From positions 1,240,001-1,304,000 of the forward strand of contig NZ_CP031466.1 in assembly GCF_003368325.1 (NCBI RefSeq): 64,000 nt of DNA. Reading direction: 5' to 3'. The DNA comes from Paraburkholderia caffeinilytica. GTDB taxonomy: Bacteria > Pseudomonadota > Gammaproteobacteria > Burkholderiales > Burkholderiaceae. This document shows, in pieces, positions 27,331 through 35,106 of the stretch. The number at the start of each line of letters is the position of its first letter. The first letter of the stretch is position 1. Under the pieces are notes generated by a model. That model worked only from the letters and a program-made list of their open reading frames with translations. It searched no databases and was not told the DNA's origin. The translations under genes were made by a program, and so were the position numbers.

Positions 27331-27759
27331 GTGGCTACACTCACACTCCGTGGGGTCTGCAAGACGCGGCACGGTCGGCAGCAGGTTTTGCGCGACATCG
27401 ATCTCGATGTGGCGGACGGCGAATTTGTCGTGCTGGTCGGTCCGTCGGGTTGCGGTAAATCGACCTTGTTGAGGATGACGACCGGACTCGAGAGCATCAC
27501 GTCCAGCGACATCAGGATCGGCTCGCGCATCGTGAATCAGGTTGAGGCGATGACGCTCGCGCAACGCATCGTCGTGCTGAATCAAGACTGCATCGAACAG
27601 ATCGGGACTCCGGAGCAAATTTACGAACGCCCGCAGAGCACCTTTGTAGCCAGCTTTATGGGCGCGCCCGCGATGAATCTGCTGCACGGCCGCCTGTCTG
27701 ATGACCGGCTGCATTTCCACGTCAACGATGGACCGAGGATTTCCATTGCCGGCGCGTAG
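27331..27759 (+). pseudogene. Internally deleted ABC transporter ATPase (UgpC/MalK type)
   Basis: The 142-codon frame begins like a normal MalK/UgpC ATPase (GTG start after AAGGAA, Walker A GPSGCGKST at 37-45, then GLESITSSDIRIG). At about codon 69-70 it jumps straight to the segment that normally follows the H-loop (QVEAMTLAQRIVVLNQDCIEQIGTPEQIYERP). The Q-loop, LSGGQ signature, Walker B and switch histidine are all missing, roughly 95-100 codons. The C-terminal TOBE region also stops after about 30 residues instead of about 120. The product could bind but not hydrolyse ATP normally, so this is a deletion relic. It lies 96 bp after the second permease and 12 bp before the convergent LacI gene. 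Confidence 0.88.
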
Positions 27760-27771
27760 CTTGAGCGGCGT

Positions 27772-28800
27772 TCAGGCGCAGCTTTTTCGCACCACGCCTG
27801 CCACCGGCACCACACAGGTGCGGGAGGCGCCGGAGAACGCGTCCATACGGTCGGCCAGCATGTCGATCGCGGCATTCGCCAGATAGCGCGTGTCTTGCTG
27901 GATGGTGGTGAGTTGGTAGTTTTCATAGCTGGCGGCGGGGATATCATCGAAACCCACTACCCGAAGTTCCTCAGGCACACGTATCGCGAAGTGTTGGCGT
28001 GCGGCATCGATAAAACCCAGTGCGAGCAAATCGGACGAGCAGAACACGCCGTCGGGCCGCGATTTCTGTTTCAGCAGCGCATGAGCGGCCGCTATGCCGC
28101 ATTCGTAGGTATCGGCCGCCGTGACGTGCGTCTCGACCGGATGGGCGACGTGCGGGTTTTGCTTCGCAATGCGCTGGACTGCACGAGTAAAACCGGTGCC
28201 GCGCGCTTTTCCGTTGTAGCTGGTCTTCGTCGGGCCAACGAAAGCAAGCCGAGTAGCACCGGCATCGACCAGCATTTGCGCGGCCAGCGCGGAGCCCGCC
28301 ATGTTATCGCTCACCACGACGTCCGCACCGGGCAGATTCGATGCGCGGTTGATCATCACCACAGGAATCTCGCCTTCGAGATACTGGCGAGCGAGGCCGA
28401 GCGGAGGAGAGGCGGAGGTCATGACGATGCCGGCGATCCGGTAGCTCAGCAGCATGTCGAGCGAGTGCTTGATTTGCACGGGATCTTCCGCGTTCATCAC
28501 GAGCGGTGTGAGCTTGTGGCGCCCGAGCGCCGCGATGATCTGGGAAAGCAGCTTCGCGCGAAACGGGTTTTCGAAACCCGCGGTGACGACGCCGACCAGG
28601 CTGCTGCGCTGCATGATCATTTCCCGCGCGATCAGGTTGACCTGATAGCCGAGGGTGCGGGCAGCTTCCATCACGCGCTCCCGTGTCTCGGGTGCGATGC
28701 TGGCGGTCGGCGAGAAGGCGCGCGATACGGCAGAACGCGACACACCGGCGCGGCGCGCAACATCGGCGGCGGTAACCCAAAGTGTTTGTTTCTTCGGCAT
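27772..28800 (-). CDS. LacI-family transcriptional regulator
   Basis: A 342-residue regulator with an N-terminal HTH (VTAADVARRAGVSRSAVSRAFS, residues 9-30), a hinge helix and a periplasmic-binding-protein-like sensor domain (GVVTAGFENPFRAKLLSQI to VVGFDDIPAASY). It lies convergent to the ABC transporter genes and divergent from the PI-PLC gene. The likely operators are the 24-bp palindrome at 24195-24218 and possibly an inverted repeat at 28821-28836. The effector is unknown. Confidence 0.9.
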   Translation of the reverse strand: MPKKQTLWVTAADVARRAGVSRSAVSRAFSPTASIAPETRERVMEAARTLGYQVNLIAREMIMQRSSLVGVVTAGFENPFRAKLLSQIIAALGRHKLTPLVMNAEDPVQIKHSLDMLLSYRIAGIVMTSASPPLGLARQYLEGEIPVVMINRASNLPGADVVVSDNMAGSALAAQMLVDAGATRLAFVGPTKTSYNGKARGTGFTRAVQRIAKQNPHVAHPVETHVTAADTYECGIAAAHALLKQKSRPDGVFCSSDLLALGFIDAARQHFAIRVPEELRVVGFDDIPAASYENYQLTTIQQDTRYLANAAIDMLADRMDAFSGASRTCVVPVAGVVRKSCA

Positions 28801-28820
28801 GTATTAACGAGTGAAGGGAC

Positions 28821-28836
28821 GCGAAGCAAGCTTCGC
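28821..28836. promoter_or_regulatory. Inverted repeat between LacI and PI-PLC genes
   Basis: A 16-bp inverted repeat, GCGAAGC then AA then GCTTCGC, lies midway in the 65-bp divergent spacer, 30 bp before the PI-PLC start. Position suggests an operator for the adjacent LacI protein. The sequence differs from the 24-bp palindrome at 24195-24218, so both cannot be equally good sites for one protein. Confidence 0.35.
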
Positions 28837-28865
28837 CCAGCTTGCCCGATCAAGAGGACAAGAAG

Positions 28866-29816
28866 ATGACCGTCAAACAATATACAACGGAAGAAAGTGA
28901 TGACAGGCCACTCAACCCACTACACCCTATGAACACTGATATTGCCGCCCCGGCGCTGGCGTGCTGGATGTCGACCCTTTCCGACGATTCCGCATTGAGC
29001 CAATTGACTTTGCCGGGCAGCCACGACAGCTGCGCCTATACCGTCGAAGATTCGCTCGCGAAGACGCAGGGCGCAACCCTGGCGGAGCAATTGAAGCATG
29101 GCGTGCGGGTGCTTGATATTCGCTGCCGGCATGAGGGCGATGTATTTCACATCAATCATGCGCGCATTCCGCTTGGCCTGATGTTCGACGATGTCATCGC
29201 CGTGTGCGCGGAATTTCTGGTGCTGCATCCCGGCGAATGCATCGTGATGTCGGTGAAGGACGAATGCGGCGACCAGGACTGCACGCGCAGCTTCGCGCAG
29301 ACGTTTGAGTCGTATACTGAGCGCTATGCGGAGGTACGCTGGTATTTGGGCGACACCATTCCTCGTCTGGGCGACGTGCGCGGCTCGATCGTGCTATTGC
29401 GACGGTTCGCAAGCGAATCCGTGCTGGGGATTGATCTGTCGATGTGGCCTGACAATGCCACGTTCGAACTCGACCGGCGGGGGGCGCTCTTTGCCATTCA
29501 GGACGAATTCCGCGTGCCGGTCGAGGCCTCGATAGATTACAAATATCGTGCGATTGAGGCACTGCTCGTTCTCACCGGGCAGAGCGCGCTGGATCGCTGG
29601 ATCGTCAATTTCTGCAGCGGTACGGGGATGGGCGCCAACCCACGCAGGGTCGCCTGCGGAAGCGGCCGGCGTCGCGGTATCAATGACATGCTGGTTGAGC
29701 GCCTCGTGACTTACGAGGGGCCGTGCGGAACCATGATGATCGACTTCTGCGAGTACGCGGACTGGGCGCTGGTTCGTGCGCTGGTGGCACGCAATGTGAG
29801 CCGGCTTCCGACGTAG
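28866..29816 (+). CDS. Phosphatidylinositol-specific phospholipase C-like protein
   Basis: A 316-residue protein with a PI-PLC X-domain. The first catalytic histidine is His53 in LPGSHDSCAY. An RVLDIRCR segment at 81-88 follows, then His95/His98 in FHINHARIPL. SVKDECGDQD and RGSIVLLRRF continue the barrel. The family cleaves phosphatidylinositol or glycosyl-PI lipids to diacylglycerol and cyclic inositol phosphate. No signal peptide is apparent from the ATG at 28866 (GAGGA upstream), which is unusual because most bacterial members are secreted. It is divergent from the LacI gene. Confidence 0.8.
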   Translation: MTVKQYTTEESDDRPLNPLHPMNTDIAAPALACWMSTLSDDSALSQLTLPGSHDSCAYTVEDSLAKTQGATLAEQLKHGVRVLDIRCRHEGDVFHINHARIPLGLMFDDVIAVCAEFLVLHPGECIVMSVKDECGDQDCTRSFAQTFESYTERYAEVRWYLGDTIPRLGDVRGSIVLLRRFASESVLGIDLSMWPDNATFELDRRGALFAIQDEFRVPVEASIDYKYRAIEALLVLTGQSALDRWIVNFCSGTGMGANPRRVACGSGRRRGINDMLVERLVTYEGPCGTMMIDFCEYADWALVRALVARNVSRLPT

Positions 29817-30398
29817 ACGTAGCTCGACTTATCCGGAACGTCACGCGTCATATGCAACAGGCGCTACTGCGAGACCTCTAAGGAGAGGTTTCGGGCGGGT
29901 CCGGATAACCCGTGATGCCACGTTGTTTCCCCATTGTTTCCAGTCAACTTTGCTACCGGACGGTCGCCACGCCTGTCCGCAAAAGGATTCAGGTCTATGC
30001 ATCCGATGCTCAATATCGCCATCACCGCCGCGGGCCGTGGTGAAACAGCGATTGTCCGCAAGCCGGTAGAGGAGGGGCGCCACCTGTTTTTGGCTCCCCC
30101 GCTTCCCCGTCTTCACAGAAACTTGCCCTGGAGCCTTCTGCCTCGGCGGTGCATTGCAACAATAAAATCGCGGGCATTATGACGTTCATGCCTTCGCGAG
30201 CTCAGTGGCGAACGCTGAGAGTCGCATCCGGAGCGGCGTTGGCCGAACGCCAGAAGCGACGAACATGTATGCGATTGCCGGCGTGAGAGGGCAAATGAGC
30301 GGCGCGGCGGTCCATGCCACGCCTTTCGCGCCAGTCCCATCGCGGTGTCGATGGGGTCTATCATGGTAGAAACAGTCTCATCGGCGTAGGAGCAAACC
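29817..30398. other. Intergenic region after the PI-PLC gene
   Basis: A 582-bp space. It holds a hairpin at 29871-29892 (9-bp stem with one G-T pair, AAGG loop, no T-tract) about 55 nt after the PI-PLC stop, and the suhB-like start listed separately. The rest shows no gene-like reading frame. Confidence 0.4.
29997..30050 (+). pseudogene. Possible relic of the start of suhB (inositol monophosphatase)
   Basis: An ATG at 29997 opens MHPMLNIAITAAGRG. The first eight residues are identical to the start of the inositol-1-monophosphatase SuhB family (MHPMLNIAVxAAR in E. coli and Burkholderia). Similarity fades after about 14 codons and the frame ends at 30182 without any phosphatase motif. It is either a 5' gene fragment left by duplication or deletion, or chance. 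The match is short, so confidence is low. Confidence 0.35.
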
Positions 30399-30584
30399 AT
30401 GCCCTCCGATCCTTCCCCCAGGTCGACCGACAAGCCGCTCGACCCCGCACAGCCGTCACTGGAGACGACCCGCAAGACCGGCTCGCCGGGCTCGTCGAAA
30501 CCCGCGAAAGACGACCTTCCCGACGCTAACGCGGCAGAGCCCGTTCCTCACGAACATCTTCCGAGCCGCAGCGACGACAACTGA
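30399..30584 (+). CDS. Small hydrophilic hypothetical protein
   Basis: A 61-residue, proline-, serine- and aspartate-rich protein with no membrane segment and probably disordered. An AGGAG ribosome site lies 6 nt before the ATG, and third codon positions are GC-rich, as in real genes here. It stands 152 bp upstream of the universal stress protein gene. I recognise no family. Confidence 0.55.
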   Translation: MPSDPSPRSTDKPLDPAQPSLETTRKTGSPGSSKPAKDDLPDANAAEPVPHEHLPSRSDDN

Positions 30585-30736
30585 TCGAACGCCATGCGTA
30601 TCGACGTCGTTCGCCATGATCTTCACGGCATGCCCGCGAGGTAACGACACGCGCTGTGGCGTCGGCGCGGCGATGTCGAAGAACGGTCGCGGCTCACTCA
30701 AAGCGTATTCCGGTCTAAGCCGGACGGGAGCAGACC

Positions 30737-31222
30737 ATGAAAAATGTGCTGGTGGGTTATGACGGGTCGCCGTCCGCGCGACATGCTGTCACTTTCGCGG
30801 TCGACCTCGCGAAGCGTTTCGATGCGCGGCTGCATGTCCTTGTGGTGGCGCGCGCGCCGGATTGGGGCGCAATCGAACTGGAAAGAACGGAAATCGTCGA
30901 CTACGAGGTGCGCCACGCCAACGAAATCCTCGACGACATCAAGGCGAAGCTCACCTCCTGGGGTGAACGTCCCGCGTTCGACCTCGTGGTAGGGCAGCCC
31001 GCGAAGGAGATCGTGCTCTATGCGGAGCAGCACGAGATCGATCATCTTGTCGTCGGGCATCGCGGCCATACGCCGTTCGATCGCTGGCTGATCGGCTCAG
31101 TCGCCCGCCAGGTTCTCGCCTATGCCCCGTGTGCCGTTACGATCGTGCGCGATCCAGCGACGATTAAAAAAGGCCACGCGAAGACCGGGCGACAGGCGAC
31201 TGACGACGCACCGCTTGTCTGA
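30737..31222 (+). CDS. Universal stress protein (UspA family)
   Basis: A 161-residue single Usp domain. It begins MKNVLVGYDGSPSARHAV and carries the ATP-binding signature G-x2-G-x9-G-S in GHRGHTPFDRWLIGS, followed by VARQVLAYAPCAVTIVR. Usp proteins of this nucleotide-binding type are induced by starvation and stress. A basic C-terminal tail of about 20 residues is extra. It is a single gene. Confidence 0.92.
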   Translation: MKNVLVGYDGSPSARHAVTFAVDLAKRFDARLHVLVVARAPDWGAIELERTEIVDYEVRHANEILDDIKAKLTSWGERPAFDLVVGQPAKEIVLYAEQHEIDHLVVGHRGHTPFDRWLIGSVARQVLAYAPCAVTIVRDPATIKKGHAKTGRQATDDAPLV

Positions 31223-31264
31223 ATGCAGCAGGCGGGCAGGATTGCACGTGGGGCGGCGTAAAGG

Positions 31265-31876
31265 TCAGTTCTTCGCGGAAACAGCATTGCGTTTTCGCGG
31301 AGCGCGTTTTTCGCTTTCGGTTTTCGACGCGGCCTCGGCACGTTTTTTCCGCGGCGTGCGGTTGGCAACCTGAATGCGCCGCCCTGCGGCGAAAGCGTCC
31401 GCGCGAGCGGCGCGTTCGGCGGCCCATGCTGCATTTATCCGGGTTTCGACCTGGCTGAAGCTGAAAGGTAAATCCGCTTCTTCGGGTTGCCAGTCGTTAC
31501 CGATGATCGCGCCGGTCCGACGATGCTTCATCGTCACAGCGCCTTCAGCCTGCGGATCCAGCCCGCAGTGCCGCATCCCCCATAAGCGAAGGGTCAGCAT
31601 CATTGCGTCGAGCTCGCGCGCCTTGTCGGTAATGCAGTAAGCGTGCCGCCTGGGTCGCTCCTGATAGAGCCGGCGCTCGATGAGCCCGTTGTCCTCCATG
31701 GTTTTGAGGCGCTGGGTAAGCAGGTTGGGCGACATGCCGGTCTGTGCCTGAATGCCGTCGAAGCGGTCATTCCCCATTCTCAGCTCGCGCAGGATCAGGA
31801 TCGTCCAGCGGTCCGCAATGACGGCAGCCGCGCGGGCGAGGGGGCAAAGCGTCTCGCCAGTAGTCTGTTGTTTCAT
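31265..31876 (-). CDS. HxlR-family transcriptional regulator with basic tail
   Basis: A 203-residue regulator. Residues 8-105 form an HxlR winged helix, with the conserved N-terminal CP (Cys11), RWTILILRELRMGNDRFDGIQ and LTQRLKTMEDNGLIERRLY. Beyond about residue 150 there is a long Lys/Arg/Ala-rich tail unlike most HxlR proteins of about 110-160 residues. It is divergent from the cysteine-hydrolase gene (148 bp), which it probably controls. Confidence 0.85.
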   Translation of the reverse strand: MKQQTTGETLCPLARAAAVIADRWTILILRELRMGNDRFDGIQAQTGMSPNLLTQRLKTMEDNGLIERRLYQERPRRHAYCITDKARELDAMMLTLRLWGMRHCGLDPQAEGAVTMKHRRTGAIIGNDWQPEEADLPFSFSQVETRINAAWAAERAARADAFAAGRRIQVANRTPRKKRAEAASKTESEKRAPRKRNAVSAKN

Positions 31877-32024
31877 CTCGGTCTCTCACTGAACCCCGCA
31901 TTGTGAACCTGTCCGCTGTGCAATCCAAGATCGCCACCGTCGTGCATCGCCGTGATGTCCTTTACAAATCTAGTGACTTCAAATATTGTAGCGACACGAT
32001 CAACGAAGCAGAGGAGCATGGGAT

Positions 32025-32666
32025 ATGGCAAACCAGTCGACGTCCGAGCTGACGTACGAGTCTGAATTGACGGGGCTGTTGATCGTCGATCCCTACAACG
32101 ATTTTCTGTCGGAGGGCGGCAAGCTTTACGAACTCAGCCGCTCGACCCTCGAAGCGAACCGCGTCGTCGAGCATATGCGGCAGGTTCTCGCTACAGCTCG
32201 GGCGGCGGGCTTGCAGGTCTTCATCGCCCCTCACCACCGTTGGCGCGAATGCGATCTGCACAGTCACTGGAAGACGATTCCGCCCATCGGGGCCTCCGCC
32301 GACAAGGGGCGCGTGTTTGCCGACGGCACGTGGGGCGGCAGCTTTCACCCCGATTTCGAGCCGCGTCCCGGCGAGGTCGTCGCGCAGGAACATTGGCTCT
32401 CGAGCGGATTCGCCAATACGGATCTCGACCTCCAGCTCAAGAAGCACGGCGTGCGCAAGCTCATCGTGATCGGCATGCGCGCCAACACGTGCATCGAGTC
32501 CACCGTGCGCTTTGCCGCCGAGCTCGGCTACGAAGTCACGCTCGTGAAGGATGCGATCGGCAGCTTCGGTCAGGCCGAGATGGACGCCTCGCTCCGGTTC
32601 AATATGCCGGCTTACGCGAACGCCATTGTTTCGACCGACGAAATCGTTGCGCAGCTGTCAGTCTGA
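32025..32666 (+). CDS. Isochorismatase-family cysteine hydrolase
   Basis: A 213-residue hydrolase. The catalytic aspartate is in LLIVDPYNDFLSEGG (near residue 22), a lysine lies in the central part, and the nucleophilic cysteine in GMRANTCIESTVRFA. The family acts on amides and related bonds (nicotinamide, carbamoyl sarcosine, isochorismate). The substrate is unknown here. AGAGGAG precedes the ATG by about 10 nt. The next gene follows by 18 nt, so the pair is an operon. Confidence 0.88.
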   Translation: MANQSTSELTYESELTGLLIVDPYNDFLSEGGKLYELSRSTLEANRVVEHMRQVLATARAAGLQVFIAPHHRWRECDLHSHWKTIPPIGASADKGRVFADGTWGGSFHPDFEPRPGEVVAQEHWLSSGFANTDLDLQLKKHGVRKLIVIGMRANTCIESTVRFAAELGYEVTLVKDAIGSFGQAEMDASLRFNMPAYANAIVSTDEIVAQLSV

Positions 32667-32684
32667 CATTCCGGAGAACGACAA

Positions 32685-33221
32685 ATGACCCATGAAGTCA
32701 TCGCCAGCTCGACCGCCGAAGCCACCATTCATGCGCCGCTTGCGCCCATCGATCTGACCGAATGGGTGTTCACGCTGACCGACAGCGAATATCAGGCCTG
32801 TTCGAAGAATCACATTGCCGCGGCCGCAACGCTCACGCCTGAAGGCAAGCGCATGTCCATCAATGTGGAGCACGTCGGCAATCTGATGGTGCAGCACTAT
32901 GTCGAAGACATCGCGGGGCGCAGCCATTGCCGTCTCGTGTCGTTGTCGGACTCAATCGGTCCGGACATCGGCAGCCGCGTCAAGATCGTCGTGATCTGGT
33001 CTTTCAACGTCGACGCTGTCGATGCCGACACGACTAGATTGACCAACAGCGTGGAAGTCCGCGCCACGCCAGACTATCTCCAGGTGCTCGAGCAGCGTGG
33101 CGTGCCCTTCGCCAAAGCGAGCGAGCTCGCGCAGCAGGCCCTAACCGCCCACAATGCCGAAGAGACACCGTTGTTCGCGAAGGACATCGAGCGCAAAGCT
33201 CTCGCCGGACGGTGGGGGTGA
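32685..33221 (+). CDS. Conserved hypothetical protein, possibly SRPBCC-like
   Basis: A 178-residue soluble protein starting MTHEVIASSTAEATIHAPLAPIDL. The pattern of alternating beta strands (RMSINVEHVGNLMVQHYVEDI, RVKIVVIWSFNVD, RLTNSVEVRA) with a C-terminal helix suggests a helix-grip (SRPBCC) fold, but no signature is certain. It shares an operon with the cysteine hydrolase just upstream. GGAGA lies 8 nt before the ATG. I do not assign a function. Confidence 0.65.
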   Translation: MTHEVIASSTAEATIHAPLAPIDLTEWVFTLTDSEYQACSKNHIAAAATLTPEGKRMSINVEHVGNLMVQHYVEDIAGRSHCRLVSLSDSIGPDIGSRVKIVVIWSFNVDAVDADTTRLTNSVEVRATPDYLQVLEQRGVPFAKASELAQQALTAHNAEETPLFAKDIERKALAGRWG

Positions 33222-33269
33222 GATAGCGCCAGTGGGATCGCCGTCGTGACGCGAGCCGCGTCGGCGGTA

Positions 33270-34184
33270 TCAAAAGATCGATTGCCCGGTGAGTGTGGTC
33301 AGCCATTCCAATGCCTTGACCCCTGCCAGCGAATTGCCGTTGCCATCCAGCCCCGGCGACCACACGCACACGGCCATCTCGCCTGGCAGCACTGCAACGA
33401 TCCCGCCACCCACGCCGCTTTTCGCCGGCAAGCCGACCCGGTAGACGAAATCGCCCGCCGCGTCATACGTGCCGCAGGTCAGCATCAGCGCGGAGAGCCG
33501 CTTGGCGGAACTGGTGTCGAGAATCCGTTCGCCGGTGGCGGGCACTACCCCATGATTGGTCAGAAATAGCGCCGCCTTCGCCAGTTCCACGCAGCTCATC
33601 GAAATCGCGCACTGCCGGCAATAAGCGTCGATGACCACTTCCGGCGGCATCTCCATGTTGCCGAAGCTCGCCATGAAATGCGCCATCGCGCGGTTGCGAT
33701 GGGCGTGCTGCAATTCCGACTGCGCGACGCGCAAATCGTAGTCGATGCTGATTTCGCCCGTCAGACGCCGCATGAATTCGACCAGCGCCGTTTCGGCCTG
33801 CACGAAGCGCCGGCACAGCACGTCGGTGACGACCAGCGCCCCCGCGTTGATGAACGGATTGCGCGGCTTGCCGTGTTCGGCTTCGAGTTGGACCAGCGAA
33901 TTGAAGGCATTGCCGGACGGCTCGCGCCCCACGCGCTGCCACAGCGCGTCGCCGAGCAGCCGGAAGGCCATGGTGCAGGCAAACAGCTTCGAAATACTCT
34001 GGATGGAAAAGCGCGTGTCGGCGGCGCCGGTGCGGAACACGTCGCCGGAGGCCGTGACGATCGCCATGCCGAAACTGTCGGCGGGGACATTCGCGAGTTC
34101 GGGAATGTAATCGGCGACCTTGCCGGTGCCCAGATAAGGCTGAAGATCGCGATGAATCTGTTCGAGGATGGATGCGTAGTTCAT
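33270..34184 (-). CDS. glsA: Glutaminase
   Basis: A 304-residue serine-dependent glutaminase that converts glutamine to glutamate and ammonia. The beta-lactamase-like SxxK motif is S63-I-S-K66 (RFSIQSISKLF). The family landmarks PSGNAFNSLVQLE, NPFINAGALVVTD and KSGVGGGIVAVLPGEMAVCVWSP are intact, and the length is standard. It is divergent from an AraC-type regulator 146 bp away, which may regulate it. Confidence 0.95.
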   Translation of the reverse strand: MNYASILEQIHRDLQPYLGTGKVADYIPELANVPADSFGMAIVTASGDVFRTGAADTRFSIQSISKLFACTMAFRLLGDALWQRVGREPSGNAFNSLVQLEAEHGKPRNPFINAGALVVTDVLCRRFVQAETALVEFMRRLTGEISIDYDLRVAQSELQHAHRNRAMAHFMASFGNMEMPPEVVIDAYCRQCAISMSCVELAKAALFLTNHGVVPATGERILDTSSAKRLSALMLTCGTYDAAGDFVYRVGLPAKSGVGGGIVAVLPGEMAVCVWSPGLDGNGNSLAGVKALEWLTTLTGQSIF

Positions 34185-34330
34185 GGGGCTCGGACCGTTG
34201 GAGCCGCGATTCTACTGGCAACCTGGCGCGAATTGTATGACGCAAGGCACGGCCGGGTTCGAGGAGCGTTGTGCGAAGCTTGTGTTAGTCTTGCTGTGTT
34301 TTCTGTTGCAACAGGGCAAAACAGACATTG

Positions 34331-35083
34331 ATGATGCAAGCCTTCGACCCGGACGGTGTTGAGCGTCCGGTATTCGTGGTCGACGAGCGTACCGACACAT
34401 TGGACGAACTGTGGCGCGCCTACCGTCGCGCGCGGCTGATCCATGTGAGCGCCGGCGTGCTGACGGTACGCACCGAAACCGGACGATGGGTCGTGCCGCC
34501 GGGTCACGCGCTCTGGCTGACGGCGAACGTGCAGCATTGCCTGTCGGCTGTCGAGCCGGTGCGGCTGCATTCGCTGTATGCCGATGCGGATGCCGCGCCG
34601 CTGCCCGCGCAAAGCGTCGCGCTGGCGCTCGACGGTCTGGCGGAAGCCTTGCTGGGCGCCGCAGCCGATCTGCCGCACGACAAACCGCTCGACGAACCCG
34701 CTGAGCGCCTTCTGCAAGTCTTGCTGGATCGCCTGGCGGGGTTGCCCACAGCGCCTCTCGCACTGCACTGGCCGCAAGATCCACGAATCCAGCGGATCGC
34801 CGAAGCACTGAACGCCAACCCGGCGCAACCGGCCGTGCTCGACGATCTGGCTGGGGCCGCCGGCGTAACCGCTCGCACGGCGGCTCGGCTTTTCGTCAAG
34901 GAAACCGGGCAGACCTTCGGCCAGTGGCGGCAACAACTGCGGTTGCTGGCTGCACTGGAGCACCTGGGCGGCGGGGCGAGCGTCACGCAGGTGGCGCTCG
35001 ACGTCGGCTACAACGACGTGTCGTCGTTTATCGCGGTATTTCGCGATGCCTTCGGCGATACGCCCGCGCGCTATTTCCGCTGA
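34331..35083 (+). CDS. AraC-family transcriptional regulator
   Basis: A 250-residue regulator with a cupin-like N-terminal sensor (RLIHVSAGVLTVRTETGRWVVPPGHALWL) and a C-terminal AraC double HTH (LDDLAGAAGVTARTAARLFVKETGQTFGQWRQQ and VTQVALDVGYNDVSSFIAVFRDAFGDTPARYFR). The start is either of two adjacent ATGs at 34331/34334; no ribosome site decides. It is divergent from glsA and convergent with the MFS pump. Either could be its target. Confidence 0.9.
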   Translation: MMQAFDPDGVERPVFVVDERTDTLDELWRAYRRARLIHVSAGVLTVRTETGRWVVPPGHALWLTANVQHCLSAVEPVRLHSLYADADAAPLPAQSVALALDGLAEALLGAAADLPHDKPLDEPAERLLQVLLDRLAGLPTAPLALHWPQDPRIQRIAEALNANPAQPAVLDDLAGAAGVTARTAARLFVKETGQTFGQWRQQLRLLAALEHLGGGASVTQVALDVGYNDVSSFIAVFRDAFGDTPARYFR

Positions 35084-35106
35084 CGCAGCGCCGAAAAATA
35101 CCGCAA

